Below are positions 25,749 through 34,318 of a stretch of 39,648 bases of DNA, piece by piece. Position 1 is the first letter of the stretch. Each line of letters begins with the position of its first letter. Under the pieces are notes generated by a model, which was given only the letters and a program-made list of their open reading frames with translations, made no database searches and was not told the DNA's origin. Source of the DNA: an uncultured Gemmatimonadota bacterium. Its GTDB lineage: Bacteria; Gemmatimonadota; Gemmatimonadetes; Gemmatimonadales; Gemmatimonadaceae. The stretch is from the NCBI GenBank assembly GCA_946480295.1, contig CAMLIT010000028.1:1-39648 (forward strand), written 5' to 3'. The translations under genes were made by a program, and so were the position numbers.

Positions 25749-27194
25749 ATGCGCCCCTCTCGCTCCCCCCACGCCCTCCTCGCCGCGTCGCTGCTCCTCG
25801 CCGCGTGCGGCGGTGACAGCACCGCGCCGAAGGCATCGCAGCCCCTGTCGATCGTGGCCGGAGCCGACGTCTCCGACACCGTCGAAGCCGCACTGATCCA
25901 GGCGCTGGTCGTCGAGGTGCGCGACGACAACGGCGCGCCGCTGCCCGGCGCCGTCGTGCGCTTCGAGCCGCAGGCGAGCACCGACTCCCTGCACCAGGGC
26001 TACCCGACGGTGGCGCTCGCAACGCTGACCTCCAACTACTACGGGAGCTATCCGGCCATCGACACGACCGACGACGGCGGCCGCGCGGCGGTGATGGTGC
26101 GCTTCGGCGAGATCGCCGGCCCCGCGGCGATCGTGGTGACGGTCCCGACGCTGGGGCTCGCGGACACGGCGCACTACACCGTGAAGGCCGGCAACGCCGC
26201 GCGGATCGTCATCGGCATCCGCGACACCGCGCTGTACGCGGGCGGCCAGTACACCATCGGCGCGGCCGCCACGGACCGCTTCGGCAACGCGCGCCCGGGG
26301 GACGCGATCACCTATGCGGCGCTCGCCCCCAACGTCTCCGTGAGCAATGCCGGCGTCGTCACCGCGAGCAGCGAGGGTCGCGCGGCCATCGCCGTCCACG
26401 CGGGCGCGGCCAGCGACACCGCGCACGTGAGCGTCGTCCCGCACGGCACGCTCGTGTACGTCCAGAGCAGTCCCTACGGGATCGCCACCATCAACCTGGA
26501 TCGCAGCGGGTACCACTTCCTGCACACGATCAGCGATGCCTCGGTGTATCCCCAGTGGTCGCCCGACGGCCAGTCGGTGGCGTACTACGAGGGGAATCCG
26601 TGGGGCGGCACGCGCCTGTCGCTCACCGGAATGGACGGCAGCTACCGTGTGGTGGTCCAGACCCCGCTCGACACGCTCGACGGCCTGGGCTTCGGACGCT
26701 TCGCCCCCGACGGGACGATCTATTTCGGCGGCTACAACGCGTCGGGCATGCTGGCCATCTGGCAGGTGCACGCCGACGGCTCCGGCCTTCGCGAGATCCC
26801 GAACACGAAGGGCACCGATTTCCAGCAGCCGGCGGTCTCGCCGGACGGCCGCACGCTGCTCTACGATCACGGCCCGAACAACACGATCGTCGCCCTCGAC
26901 CTGGCGAGCGGCACGACGACGACCATCGGGACGGGCACCTATCCCGTGTACTCACCCGACGGGACGAAGATCGCGTATCTCAGCAATGGCAGCGTGATGG
27001 TCGCCGACCCCTCCGGCGCGAACCCGCACGCCGTCACCCCGTCGATGTCCGTGCAGGACTGGTCGGGGCCGAGCTGGACGTCCGACGGGAAGTGGGTGCT
27101 CGTCCCGAGCGACCCGCTGATACTCGTCCGTGTGAGCGACGGACAGCTCATGCCGCTGCCGTTTCATGGGACGTATCAGGCGGTGCTTCGGTAG
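25749..27194 (+). CDS. Lipoprotein with Ig-like domains and TolB-like beta-propeller (paralog 2)
   Basis: 481 residues. Signal peptide with lipobox LLLAAC (Cys20) followed by GGDSTAP, the same as paralog 1. The domains match in order: Ig-like start VSDTVEAALIQALVVEVRDD, AARIVIGIRDTALYAGGQYTIG, VSVVPHGTLVYVQSSPYG, then propeller blades PQWSPDGQSV, GRFAPDGTIYFGG, PAVSPDGRTLLY and PVYSPDGTKIAYL. The frame is open further upstream but only through the repeat region, so ATG 25749 is chosen. No Shine-Dalgarno sequence is present; the bases before the ATG are C-rich heptads. It arose by tandem duplication of the preceding gene. Confidence 0.8.
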   Translation: MRPSRSPHALLAASLLLAACGGDSTAPKASQPLSIVAGADVSDTVEAALIQALVVEVRDDNGAPLPGAVVRFEPQASTDSLHQGYPTVALATLTSNYYGSYPAIDTTDDGGRAAVMVRFGEIAGPAAIVVTVPTLGLADTAHYTVKAGNAARIVIGIRDTALYAGGQYTIGAAATDRFGNARPGDAITYAALAPNVSVSNAGVVTASSEGRAAIAVHAGAASDTAHVSVVPHGTLVYVQSSPYGIATINLDRSGYHFLHTISDASVYPQWSPDGQSVAYYEGNPWGGTRLSLTGMDGSYRVVVQTPLDTLDGLGFGRFAPDGTIYFGGYNASGMLAIWQVHADGSGLREIPNTKGTDFQQPAVSPDGRTLLYDHGPNNTIVALDLASGTTTTIGTGTYPVYSPDGTKIAYLSNGSVMVADPSGANPHAVTPSMSVQDWSGPSWTSDGKWVLVPSDPLILVRVSDGQLMPLPFHGTYQAVLR

Positions 27195-27196
27195 CA

Positions 27197-27452
27197 GGGT
27201 CGAGGGTCGAGGGTCGAGGGTCGAGGGTCGAGATCGGGACGCGGGATGCGGGACGCGCGACGCGGGACGCGGGACGCGGGACGCGCGACGCGCGACGCGT
27301 GCGTGGCGTCCAGGCGTCGCGTGACCTGGATGCGTCTCGCCCCTCGCCCCTCGCCCCTCGCCCCTCGCCACTCGCCACTCGCCACTCGCCACTCCCTCGA
27401 CCCTCGACCCTCGACCCTCGACCCTCGACCCTCGACCCTCGACCCTCGACCC
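27197..27452. repeat. Large heptad array between paralog 2 and the M20 gene
   Basis: GGGTCGA five times (27197-27231) begins two bases after the stop. Nine in-phase G(G/C)GA(C/T)GC units follow (27236-27298). After a 38-base centre come TCGCCCC four times (27337-27364), TCGCCAC four times (27365-27392) and TCGACCC eight times (27397-27452), ending four bases before the GTG start. The outer arms are exact complements over 35 bases. The GGG-N4 spacing also satisfies the G-quadruplex pattern. Frames read across it are repeat translation, not genes. Confidence 0.9.
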
Positions 27453-27456
27453 CAAC

Positions 27457-28794
27457 GTGTCGCCCCATCCCGACCCCCAGGACACCATCCGCCACCTCCA
27501 GGCGCTCATCCGCATCGACACGGTGAACCCGCCGGGGAACGAGCTCCGGACGGCGCGCTACCTCGAGGAGGTGCTGCGGGGCGAAGGGATCGAGACGCGC
27601 GTGTTCGAGAGCGCCCCTGGGCGCGCGAACGTCGTCGCGCGGCTGCGCGGGAACGGCGCGGCGCGGCCGATCATGCTCCTCGCCCACATGGACGTCGTCG
27701 GCGTCGAGCGTGAGAAGTGGTCCACCGACCCGTTTGGCGGCGAGATCCGCGACGGCTACCTGTACGGCCGCGGCGCGATCGACGACAAGGGGATGCTCGC
27801 CGTGAACCTCGTGACGATGCTCCAGCTCCGGCGCGACGTCGCCGCCGGCGCCGTGCTCGCGCGGGACGTCGTCCTCGTCGCCGCAGCGGACGAGGAGGCG
27901 GGGGGCGACGCGGGGGTCGGCTGGCTCGTGGAGAACCAGCGCGAGCTGCTCGACGCGGAGTTCGTGATCAACGAGGGAGGGCGCGTCCGCGTCGTGGACG
28001 GCCACCCTCTCTACGCGGCGGTGCAGACGGCGGAGAAGGTGTCGCACGCGGTCACCGTCACCGCGCGCGGCCCGGGGGGCCACTCGTCGGTCCCCCTCGA
28101 GGGCAACGCCGTCTTCCGCCTCGGCCGCGCCCTCGCCGCGATCTCGCGGTACCGGAGCCCCGTGCACCTCCTTCCCACCACGCGGCGGTTCTTCGAGGTC
28201 CTCGGCGACGTCTGGCCCGAGGCCGCCGAGCGGGCGGCGATGGCCGATCTCGCCTCCGGCCACGAGGGTCGCATCGCGCGCGGCGCCGCCGTGCTGGCCG
28301 GCATCCCCGTGCTCGATGCCGTGCTCCGCACCGGCATCTCGGCCGTGCTCGTCGCGGGCGGCATTCGCGGAAACGTCATCCCGACGGAGGCCGCGGCCAC
28401 CCTCGACGTCCGGACGCTCCCCGGGCAGTCGGTGGACGACGTCGTGGCGGCGCTCGCGCGTGTCGTGGACGACCCGCAGGTCGAGATCGCCGTTGCCAGA
28501 CGAGGCGAGGATGCGCCCGCGTCGGACTTCGCCACGCCGGCGTTCGAGGCGCTCGCCGCCACGGCGCGCGAGCTCGACCCGCGCCTCGCCGTCGCGCCCT
28601 ACCTGAGCACCGGCGGCACCGACAGCGCGCGCCTCCGTCGGCTCGGGATGCAGGCGTACGGCATCCTCCCCTTTCCGATGCCGCCGGAGGACGAAGGGCG
28701 GATGCACGGCCACGACGAGCGCGTCTCCATCGCGGCGCTCGAGTTCGGGACGAGGCTGATCTACGGCACCGTGCGGCGGGTCGCCGCGGGCTGA
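27457..28794 (+). CDS. M20-family metallopeptidase/deacylase
   Basis: Co-catalytic dizinc hydrolase of 445 residues from GTG 27457. Motifs: LLAHMDVVG (His and Asp), YGRGAIDDKG (bridging Asp), AADEEAGG (catalytic and ligand Glu), dimerisation domain with GPGGHSSVP, and the last ligand in the MHGHDERVS segment. ArgE, DapE, carboxypeptidase and aminoacylase relatives cannot be told apart here; the NPPGNE start resembles M20 peptidases annotated as ArgE/DapE-like. No signal peptide is seen. The start codon has no ribosome binding site and lies four bases after a run of TCGACCC repeats. Confidence 0.88.
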   Translation: MSPHPDPQDTIRHLQALIRIDTVNPPGNELRTARYLEEVLRGEGIETRVFESAPGRANVVARLRGNGAARPIMLLAHMDVVGVEREKWSTDPFGGEIRDGYLYGRGAIDDKGMLAVNLVTMLQLRRDVAAGAVLARDVVLVAAADEEAGGDAGVGWLVENQRELLDAEFVINEGGRVRVVDGHPLYAAVQTAEKVSHAVTVTARGPGGHSSVPLEGNAVFRLGRALAAISRYRSPVHLLPTTRRFFEVLGDVWPEAAERAAMADLASGHEGRIARGAAVLAGIPVLDAVLRTGISAVLVAGGIRGNVIPTEAAATLDVRTLPGQSVDDVVAALARVVDDPQVEIAVARRGEDAPASDFATPAFEALAATARELDPRLAVAPYLSTGGTDSARLRRLGMQAYGILPFPMPPEDEGRMHGHDERVSIAALEFGTRLIYGTVRRVAAG

Positions 28795-28895
28795 GCGGGA
28801 CTTCCGCGCGTGGCGGGGGTTGAACGGCGCGCCGGGATCGAGTTCCATACGGCTGCATCCCCGACCGCCATCCCCGTCGCCGAAGGAGGAGGAGC

Positions 28896-29567
28896 ATGCC
28901 CACCGCCGTCGTCACCGGAGCGTCCAGAGGGATCGGGCGCGCCATCTCGCTGCGCCTCGCGCGGGACTACGAGATCGTCGCCGCGGCGCGGTCGCGCGAG
29001 GAGCTCGACGCGCTCGCGCGGGACATCGAGCGCGCGGGCGGCAGGTGCCGCACGGTGGCCGTGGACCTGCGCGACGAGTGCGCGCCGGCGGAGGCGTTCA
29101 AGGGGATCGACGCGGACGTCCTGATCAACAACGCCGGGGTCGGCTTCATCAGGCCGTTCATGGAGCTCACCGCCGACGAGTGGCACACGATGGTCGACGT
29201 CAACGTGAATGCGCTCTACCACGTGACGCGCGTCTTCCTCCCCGGGATGCTCGAGCGCCGGCGCGGCCACGTCGTAATGATCGGCTCCGTCGCCGCGCGC
29301 AGCTCGTCCGGCGGCCTGACCTGCTACGGCGCAACGAAGCGCTTCGTCCAGGGGTTCGCCGAGTCGCTGATGCTCGAGGTGCGCGACCGCGACGTGAAGG
29401 TCAGCGTCGTGAACCCCGCCTCGGTGGGGACGGGGTTCTTCAGCGAGGCGAAGGACTGGATGCTGAAGCCCGAGGACGTGGCCGACGCGGTGGCGTACGT
29501 GCTCTCGACGCCGCAGCATGCGCTGATCCACAGCGTGGAGGTCCGGGCGACCACACCGCGGAAGTGA
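28896..29567 (+). CDS. Short-chain dehydrogenase/reductase
   Basis: NAD(P)-dependent oxidoreductase, 223 residues. The cofactor motif is TGASRGIGRA at the N-terminus, then NNAG, the catalytic Ser in IGSVAARSS and the YGATK motif (Tyr and Lys). It is at the short end of classical SDRs. The C-terminus (VADAVAYVLSTPQHALIHSVEVRAT) is typical of the YdfG/oxidoreductase branch. An unusually strong ribosome binding site, AAGGAGGAGGAG at 28883-28894, precedes the ATG. The spacer 28795-28895 has no gene. Substrate unknown. Confidence 0.9.
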   Translation: MPTAVVTGASRGIGRAISLRLARDYEIVAAARSREELDALARDIERAGGRCRTVAVDLRDECAPAEAFKGIDADVLINNAGVGFIRPFMELTADEWHTMVDVNVNALYHVTRVFLPGMLERRRGHVVMIGSVAARSSSGGLTCYGATKRFVQGFAESLMLEVRDRDVKVSVVNPASVGTGFFSEAKDWMLKPEDVADAVAYVLSTPQHALIHSVEVRATTPRK

Positions 29568-29649
29568 CCGCGGTCACCCGGCGCCGGCCGCGCCGGTGCG
29601 TCGGGTTGCATGGCGGCCTGAACGTCTGGCCACCTCCGTGCACGGGGGA

Positions 29650-29661
29650 TACATTTGCCCC
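29650..29661 (+). promoter_or_regulatory. Putative leaderless -10 box of the histidine kinase gene
   Basis: TACATT (29650-29655) is followed by six bases and GTG 29662. The spacing is the same as at trpS. No good -35 is visible and no ribosome binding site is present. Confidence 0.4.
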
Positions 29662-31005
29662 GTGAGCAGGACTCCCTCCCCCCACCTGACTCTCGAGCAG
29701 CGGCGGTTCTCCGACGACGGCGTGGACGCCGGCGTGCGTGGGCTCATGGCCGTGCGCGAGATCGTGCACGCCTTCCTCACCGCGGACCGGCCGGAGGAGG
29801 TGTTCCAGTTCGCGCTCGATCGCGTCAGTCCCCTCGTCGGCGCGACCTTCGCCTGCGTCTACCTCGTGGACGGCGCGTCGGAGCTGATGCGGCTCGTCGC
29901 CGCGTACAACTGGCCCGAGCGCTTCGCTCCCTTCCTCGGCGACATGCGCGTGCGCGTCGGCTTCGGACCGAGCGGCCAGGCCGCGGGGGAGCGCCGCGTC
30001 GTCGAGGTGCCCGACGTCTTCGCCGACCCCTCGCTCGAGGACTGGCAGGAGGTGGCGAACGAGATGGGCTTCCGCTCGATCGTCGCGCTCCCGCTCCAGA
30101 CGGGGCAGCTCGTCCTCGGCACGGTCACCTTCTACTTCGTCGCGGCCAACGGGCTGGGCGAGGAGAAGCGGCAGCTCCTGCGCATGGTCGCCGACCAGAT
30201 GGCGGCGACGGCGGAGAAGGCGCGACTCATCACCGATCTCCGTCGCGCCAACGCGGCGCTCCAGGACTCCAACGCGGAGCTCGAGCGGCAGTACTCCGCG
30301 CTGCTCGAGGCGCGTCGGATCAAGGACGAGTTCCTCGCCAACATCTCCCACGAGCTGCGCACGCCGCTCACCGCGGTCATCGGCTACATCGCGCTCATGC
30401 AGGAGGGGGTCGCCGGCCCACTCAACGACGAGCAGCGGACGACCCTCGGCCAGGTGAAGACGGCGAGCGAGCACCTGCTCTCGCTCATCATCGACCTCCT
30501 CGAGCTCACGACGCTGAAGCGCGGTGGGCTCGAGGTCGATGCGGAGCGCTTCGACCCGCGCGACGCCCTCCATGACGCCCTCGCCGCGGTGCCGGTCCAG
30601 TCAGGCGGCGTGCGCCTCGTCGTGAACGAGCCCGACGAGCCGGCGGCGATGTACAGCGACCGCCGGAAGATCGCCAAGATCCTCGTCAGCCTGCTGCGGA
30701 ACGCGTTCAAGTTCACCCACGCCGGCGAGGTGCGCGTGTCGGTGCAGGTGCGCGACGATCGCGTGCAGTACGCGGTGGACGACACGGGGATCGGCATCCC
30801 CGCCGAGGCGCAGCGGTACGTCTTCGAGGAATTCCGGCAGGTGGACGGGTCGCCCACGCGCCGCTACGGCGGCTCGGGGCTCGGCCTCTCCCTTGCACGT
30901 CGCTTGGCGCAACTCCTGGGGGGAGATATCCTTCTAGTCTCCCAGCCCGGTGCAGGCTCGTCCTTCCGGGTGGAGCTGCCGCTCGTGTACGTCCCGCCGG
31001 AGTGA
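29662..31005 (+). CDS. GAF-domain sensor histidine kinase
   Basis: 447 residues from GTG 29662 (the frame is open from 29596, but that adds non-family residues). A GAF domain spans about residues 25-175 (VFQFALDRVSPLVGATFACVYL and following). A coiled coil (RRANAALQDSNAELERQYSALLEARRI) links to HisKA with the phospho-acceptor His230 in NISHELRTPL. The HATPase domain has the N box SLLRNAFKFTH, DDTGIGIP and GGSGLGLSLA. There are no membrane segments, so it is a cytosolic sensor. No response regulator gene is adjacent, so it is an orphan. The ligand is unknown. Confidence 0.93.
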   Translation: MSRTPSPHLTLEQRRFSDDGVDAGVRGLMAVREIVHAFLTADRPEEVFQFALDRVSPLVGATFACVYLVDGASELMRLVAAYNWPERFAPFLGDMRVRVGFGPSGQAAGERRVVEVPDVFADPSLEDWQEVANEMGFRSIVALPLQTGQLVLGTVTFYFVAANGLGEEKRQLLRMVADQMAATAEKARLITDLRRANAALQDSNAELERQYSALLEARRIKDEFLANISHELRTPLTAVIGYIALMQEGVAGPLNDEQRTTLGQVKTASEHLLSLIIDLLELTTLKRGGLEVDAERFDPRDALHDALAAVPVQSGGVRLVVNEPDEPAAMYSDRRKIAKILVSLLRNAFKFTHAGEVRVSVQVRDDRVQYAVDDTGIGIPAEAQRYVFEEFRQVDGSPTRRYGGSGLGLSLARRLAQLLGGDILLVSQPGAGSSFRVELPLVYVPPE

Positions 31006-31064
31006 GACCGGGGCGGGGGAGCGGCCGACAGAGGCTTCGTCATCCGCAACGGACCCATCGCCCT

Positions 31065-31388
31065 ATGAAGCAACCGCAACGGACGCTGCAGGAATACCGG
31101 ACGACGCTCCCGCCGCAGGACGTCCTTGCGCGCGCGAAGGAGTTCTTCGCCCGCCACATCAACATCTACGCGACCTTCCTCGACAAGGAAGGGCCGAACT
31201 ACGTCACCTTCCGCGGCCAGGGGATCGAGGAGATCGTGATCGGCGTGACCCCGGTCGAGGGGGGCACGCAGGTGCGCGGCTCGACGTACCTGTTCGATCC
31301 GCAGGTGGCGCGCTTCCTCTCCACGCTGCCGCCCTTCGAGCTCGATGAGACGCTGCGGCCGCTGACCCCCGCGGAGGCCGCCCAGTGA
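31065..31388 (+). CDS. Small protein of unknown function upstream of the ubiquitin-like gene
   Basis: 107 residues from ATG 31065. The sequence has an N-terminal helix (PPQDVLARAKEFFARH) followed by alternating strands (INIYATFLDKEGPNYVTFRGQG, EEIVIGVTPVEGGTQVRGSTYLFDPQVARFLSTLPP), consistent with a compact alpha/beta fold. I recognise no named family and no catalytic motif. Its stop overlaps the next start (GTGA), so the two proteins are translationally coupled and may act together. The 59-base gap after the kinase has no clear promoter. Confidence 0.65.
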   Translation: MKQPQRTLQEYRTTLPPQDVLARAKEFFARHINIYATFLDKEGPNYVTFRGQGIEEIVIGVTPVEGGTQVRGSTYLFDPQVARFLSTLPPFELDETLRPLTPAEAAQ

Positions 31389-31707
31389 CGACGCCCTTCG
31401 TGACGCAGCTCCGGCGGCGCAAGACGCCGATCCGGCTCGCCCCGGAGGGCGCGCCGGCGATCGACATCCGCATCGAGATGCCCGAGGTCTGGGATACGGT
31501 CCTCATGACCGTCGCGCCGAACGAGCCGGTGCTCACGGTGAAGACGCGGGCGCTCGAGGCGCTGTTCCCGCAGGCGGACTTCCACGAGGACTTCGTGCTC
31601 AAGCTCCGCGGCTGGGAGATCCTCGACGAGGGAGCGCCGCTCTCCGACGTCGGCGTGGTGGATGGCTCGATCCTGCTGCTGACGCACCGGAGACGGCGGC
31701 CGGTCCG

Positions 31708-31711
<4 letters not shown>
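31385..31711 (+). CDS. Ubiquitin-like (beta-grasp) fold protein
   Basis: 108 residues from GTG 31385. After an Arg-rich N-terminus, residues about 27-103 follow the ubiquitin strand pattern: IDIRIEMPEVWDTVLMTVAP, helix EPVLTVKTRALEALFP, then FVLKLRGWEILDEGAPLSDV and DGSILLLTHRRRRPVR. This lines up by eye with ubiquitin's VEPSDTIENVKAKI, RLIFAGKQLEDGRTLSDY and STLHLVLRLRGG. The C-terminal diglycine is absent (ends RRPVR), so conjugation is unlikely unless the mechanism differs; YukD/EsaB-type non-conjugated proteins are the closest known idea. It overlaps its neighbours on both sides. No E1 or E2 gene is nearby. Confidence 0.7.
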
Positions 31712-32651
<940 letters not shown>

Positions 32652-32652
<1 letters not shown>

Positions 32653-32857
32653 GGAGGCGGGAGGCGGGAGGGACGAGGGAGGCGGTAAGCGTCGTTGGTT
32701 CTTCGTACTTGGTCATTGGCCAGCCGCTCGGGATGCCGCCGGTGGCGTCCAGAGGTTCGCCAAGGACCAACGACCAACGACCAATCACGTCGTTCCGCGT
32801 CCCTCGTCCCTCGTCCCACCCGGGCTCCCGCCTCCCGCCTCCCTCCTCCCGCCTCCG
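32652..32857. repeat. Nested heptad arms with palindromic element, copy 3
   Basis: GGGAGGC twice begins on the last base of the HDAC-family stop codon (32652-32665), then GGGACGA and GGGAGGC (32670-32683). An imperfect palindrome follows at about 32689-32796, built of GTCGTTGG and CCAACGAC units around a CAGCCGCTCGGGA core. Then come GCGTCCC, TCGTCCC, TCGTCCC (32797-32817) and GCCTCCC, GCCTCCC, TCCTCCC, GCCTCCG (32830-32857). The arms nest: AGGC units are mainly outside and ACGA units inside. A TATCTT box at 32863-32868 may be the -10 of the next gene. Confidence 0.82.
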
Positions 32858-32887
32858 GCGCGTATCTTCCTCCCTGCCCCACACCCC

Positions 32888-33706
32888 ATGCCTCACACTC
32901 TCCATCCCCCTCCCGTTCCCGCCGTGCTCCGTCTCGTGCAGACGATGGTGCACGGGCGCTGGCGTGCGACGGGGGAGGACCTGTACCGGGAGGTGGCGCG
33001 GCTCACGGAGGCGGCGCCGGGGCTGGACCTGCTGGTCGCCGCCTCCGGCGACGGCATCTCCGCCGAGTGGCTGGCGGCGCGCACCGGGGCGCAGGTCGTC
33101 GCCGTGGACGCCGACCGTGCGCCGGTGGAGCGCGCCGAGCGGCGGATGCGCACCTCGCGCAGCGTGCTGCCCCTGAGCTTCGAGACGGGGGCGCTCGACG
33201 ACCTGCCGCTCGAATCCGACGTCTTCGACGCGGCCGTGGGCGAGCCCACGCTCGCCGCGGCGGCCGATCCGGCGCGCGCCGTGGCCGAGGTGGTGCGCGT
33301 GACGAAGCCCATGGGGCACGTCGTCCTTGTGCAGGCGACATGGAGCTCCGAGATCGCGCCCGCCACGCGTGAGCTCGTGGTCGAGCGGCTCGGGCTCCGC
33401 CCTCATCTCCTCGTGGAATGGAAGCAGATGCTGCGCGACGCCGGCGTCGTGGACATCCAGGTGCAGGACTGGAGCGACGGCAGCCCGTTCGGGCGCACGT
33501 CGGCCGCGCGGCTGACCGCGATCCCGCGCCTCGCCTGGCACCAGAAGATGCACATCGTCGGCCGCACGTGGAGCCGCTGGGGGTGGCGCGAGGCGCGCGG
33601 CGCGGTGGCGCGCGAGACGTCCATCCTCCGCGATCTCTCGCGCGAGCGCGCGCTCGGCCTGCACCTGCTCAGCGGCGTGAAGTGGCCGCGCGAGCGGCGC
33701 GACTGA
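32888..33706 (+). CDS. Class I SAM-dependent methyltransferase-like protein
   Basis: 272 residues. A Rossmann-like methyltransferase layout is visible: motif I LDLLVAASGDGISAEWLA, acidic motif II VVAVDAD, then ALDDLPLESDVFDAAVGEPTLA and the RVTKPMGHVVLVQ strand. Motif I is degenerate, with AASGDG in place of the usual GxGxG, so SAM binding should not be taken for granted. The C-terminal 90 residues are basic (RTWSRWGWREARGAVARETSILRDLSRERALGLH). It begins a four-gene overlapped operon with the GvpL/F-like, kinase and epimerase genes. There is no Shine-Dalgarno sequence; the leader is C-rich repeat. Confidence 0.72.
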   Translation: MPHTLHPPPVPAVLRLVQTMVHGRWRATGEDLYREVARLTEAAPGLDLLVAASGDGISAEWLAARTGAQVVAVDADRAPVERAERRMRTSRSVLPLSFETGALDDLPLESDVFDAAVGEPTLAAAADPARAVAEVVRVTKPMGHVVLVQATWSSEIAPATRELVVERLGLRPHLLVEWKQMLRDAGVVDIQVQDWSDGSPFGRTSAARLTAIPRLAWHQKMHIVGRTWSRWGWREARGAVARETSILRDLSRERALGLHLLSGVKWPRERRD

Positions 33707-34317
33707 TGGGACTTCGCCTCTACGCGGTGACCCTGCTCGAGGGTCACGGCAAGCAGTCCAGCGACGGCGTGGAGCTCGTGCCGTTCCGCGACGTGGCGGC
33801 GGTGGTGGCCGAGGCGCCATACGAGGCGGCGGAGCCGGGCGGCCCCGACGTCGACACGTACCAGCGCGTGCTCGGCGAGCTGGCGCTCCAGCGCCCCGTC
33901 CTGCCCGCGCCGGTCGGCACCGTGTTCCGGTCGCGCGAGACGCTGACGCGCTGGCTCGAGCTGCACTACGTCGCGCTGAGCGACGCGCTCGCCTACGTCG
34001 AGGATCGCGACGAGGCGCGCGTGCACATCTCGCGCGTCACGGGCGACGCGGCCGAGCGGGAGGTCGGCGCCGACCTCGCCGCGAAGGCCGCGGAGACCTT
34101 CCGCGCCATGCGTCGCGGCGCCGTGGCGTCGGTTCCGCTGAAGACCGAGCACCTCACCGGCATCGTCCTCAGCGCCGGCTTCCTCGTGGACAAGGAGCTC
34201 TGGAAGAGCTTCGTCGAGATCGTGGAGCAGGAGCGCGAGAGCCGCCCCGACCTGCACATCGAGCTCACGGGTCCGTGGCCGCCGTACGATTTCGTCCGCA
34301 TGCAGTTCGGAGGGTAG
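33706..34317 (+). CDS. GvpL/GvpF-family protein (orphan gas-vesicle type)
   Basis: 203 residues from ATG 33706, overlapping the previous stop (TGATG). Family marks are the N-terminal GLRLYAVTLLEG strand, the VELVPFRDVAAVVAEAPY segment, QRPVLPAPVGTVFRSRETLTRWL, the AEREVGADLAAKAAETF helix, the second strand set LTGIVLSAGFLVDKELWKSF, and the diagnostic ending ELTGPWPPYDFV. In gas-vesicle clusters these proteins help assemble GvpA shells. No gvpA or other gvp gene is in this window, so a different role is possible. It is sandwiched with a one-base gap to the kinase gene. Confidence 0.78.
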   Translation: MGLRLYAVTLLEGHGKQSSDGVELVPFRDVAAVVAEAPYEAAEPGGPDVDTYQRVLGELALQRPVLPAPVGTVFRSRETLTRWLELHYVALSDALAYVEDRDEARVHISRVTGDAAEREVGADLAAKAAETFRAMRRGAVASVPLKTEHLTGIVLSAGFLVDKELWKSFVEIVEQERESRPDLHIELTGPWPPYDFVRMQFGG

Positions 34318-34318
34318 G

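Noticed and set aside
27197..27452. CRISPR array
   Set aside because: The period is 7 bases with no spacers between units; it is a tandem repeat, and no cas genes are present.
27246..27713. Open frame across the heptad array
   Set aside because: It translates tandem repeats and then a wrong frame of the M20 gene; no family features.
28820..28851. TTGAAC as a -35 box for the SDR gene
   Set aside because: No -10-like hexamer lies at 16-18 bases; the spacing to the nearest candidate is over 20 bases.
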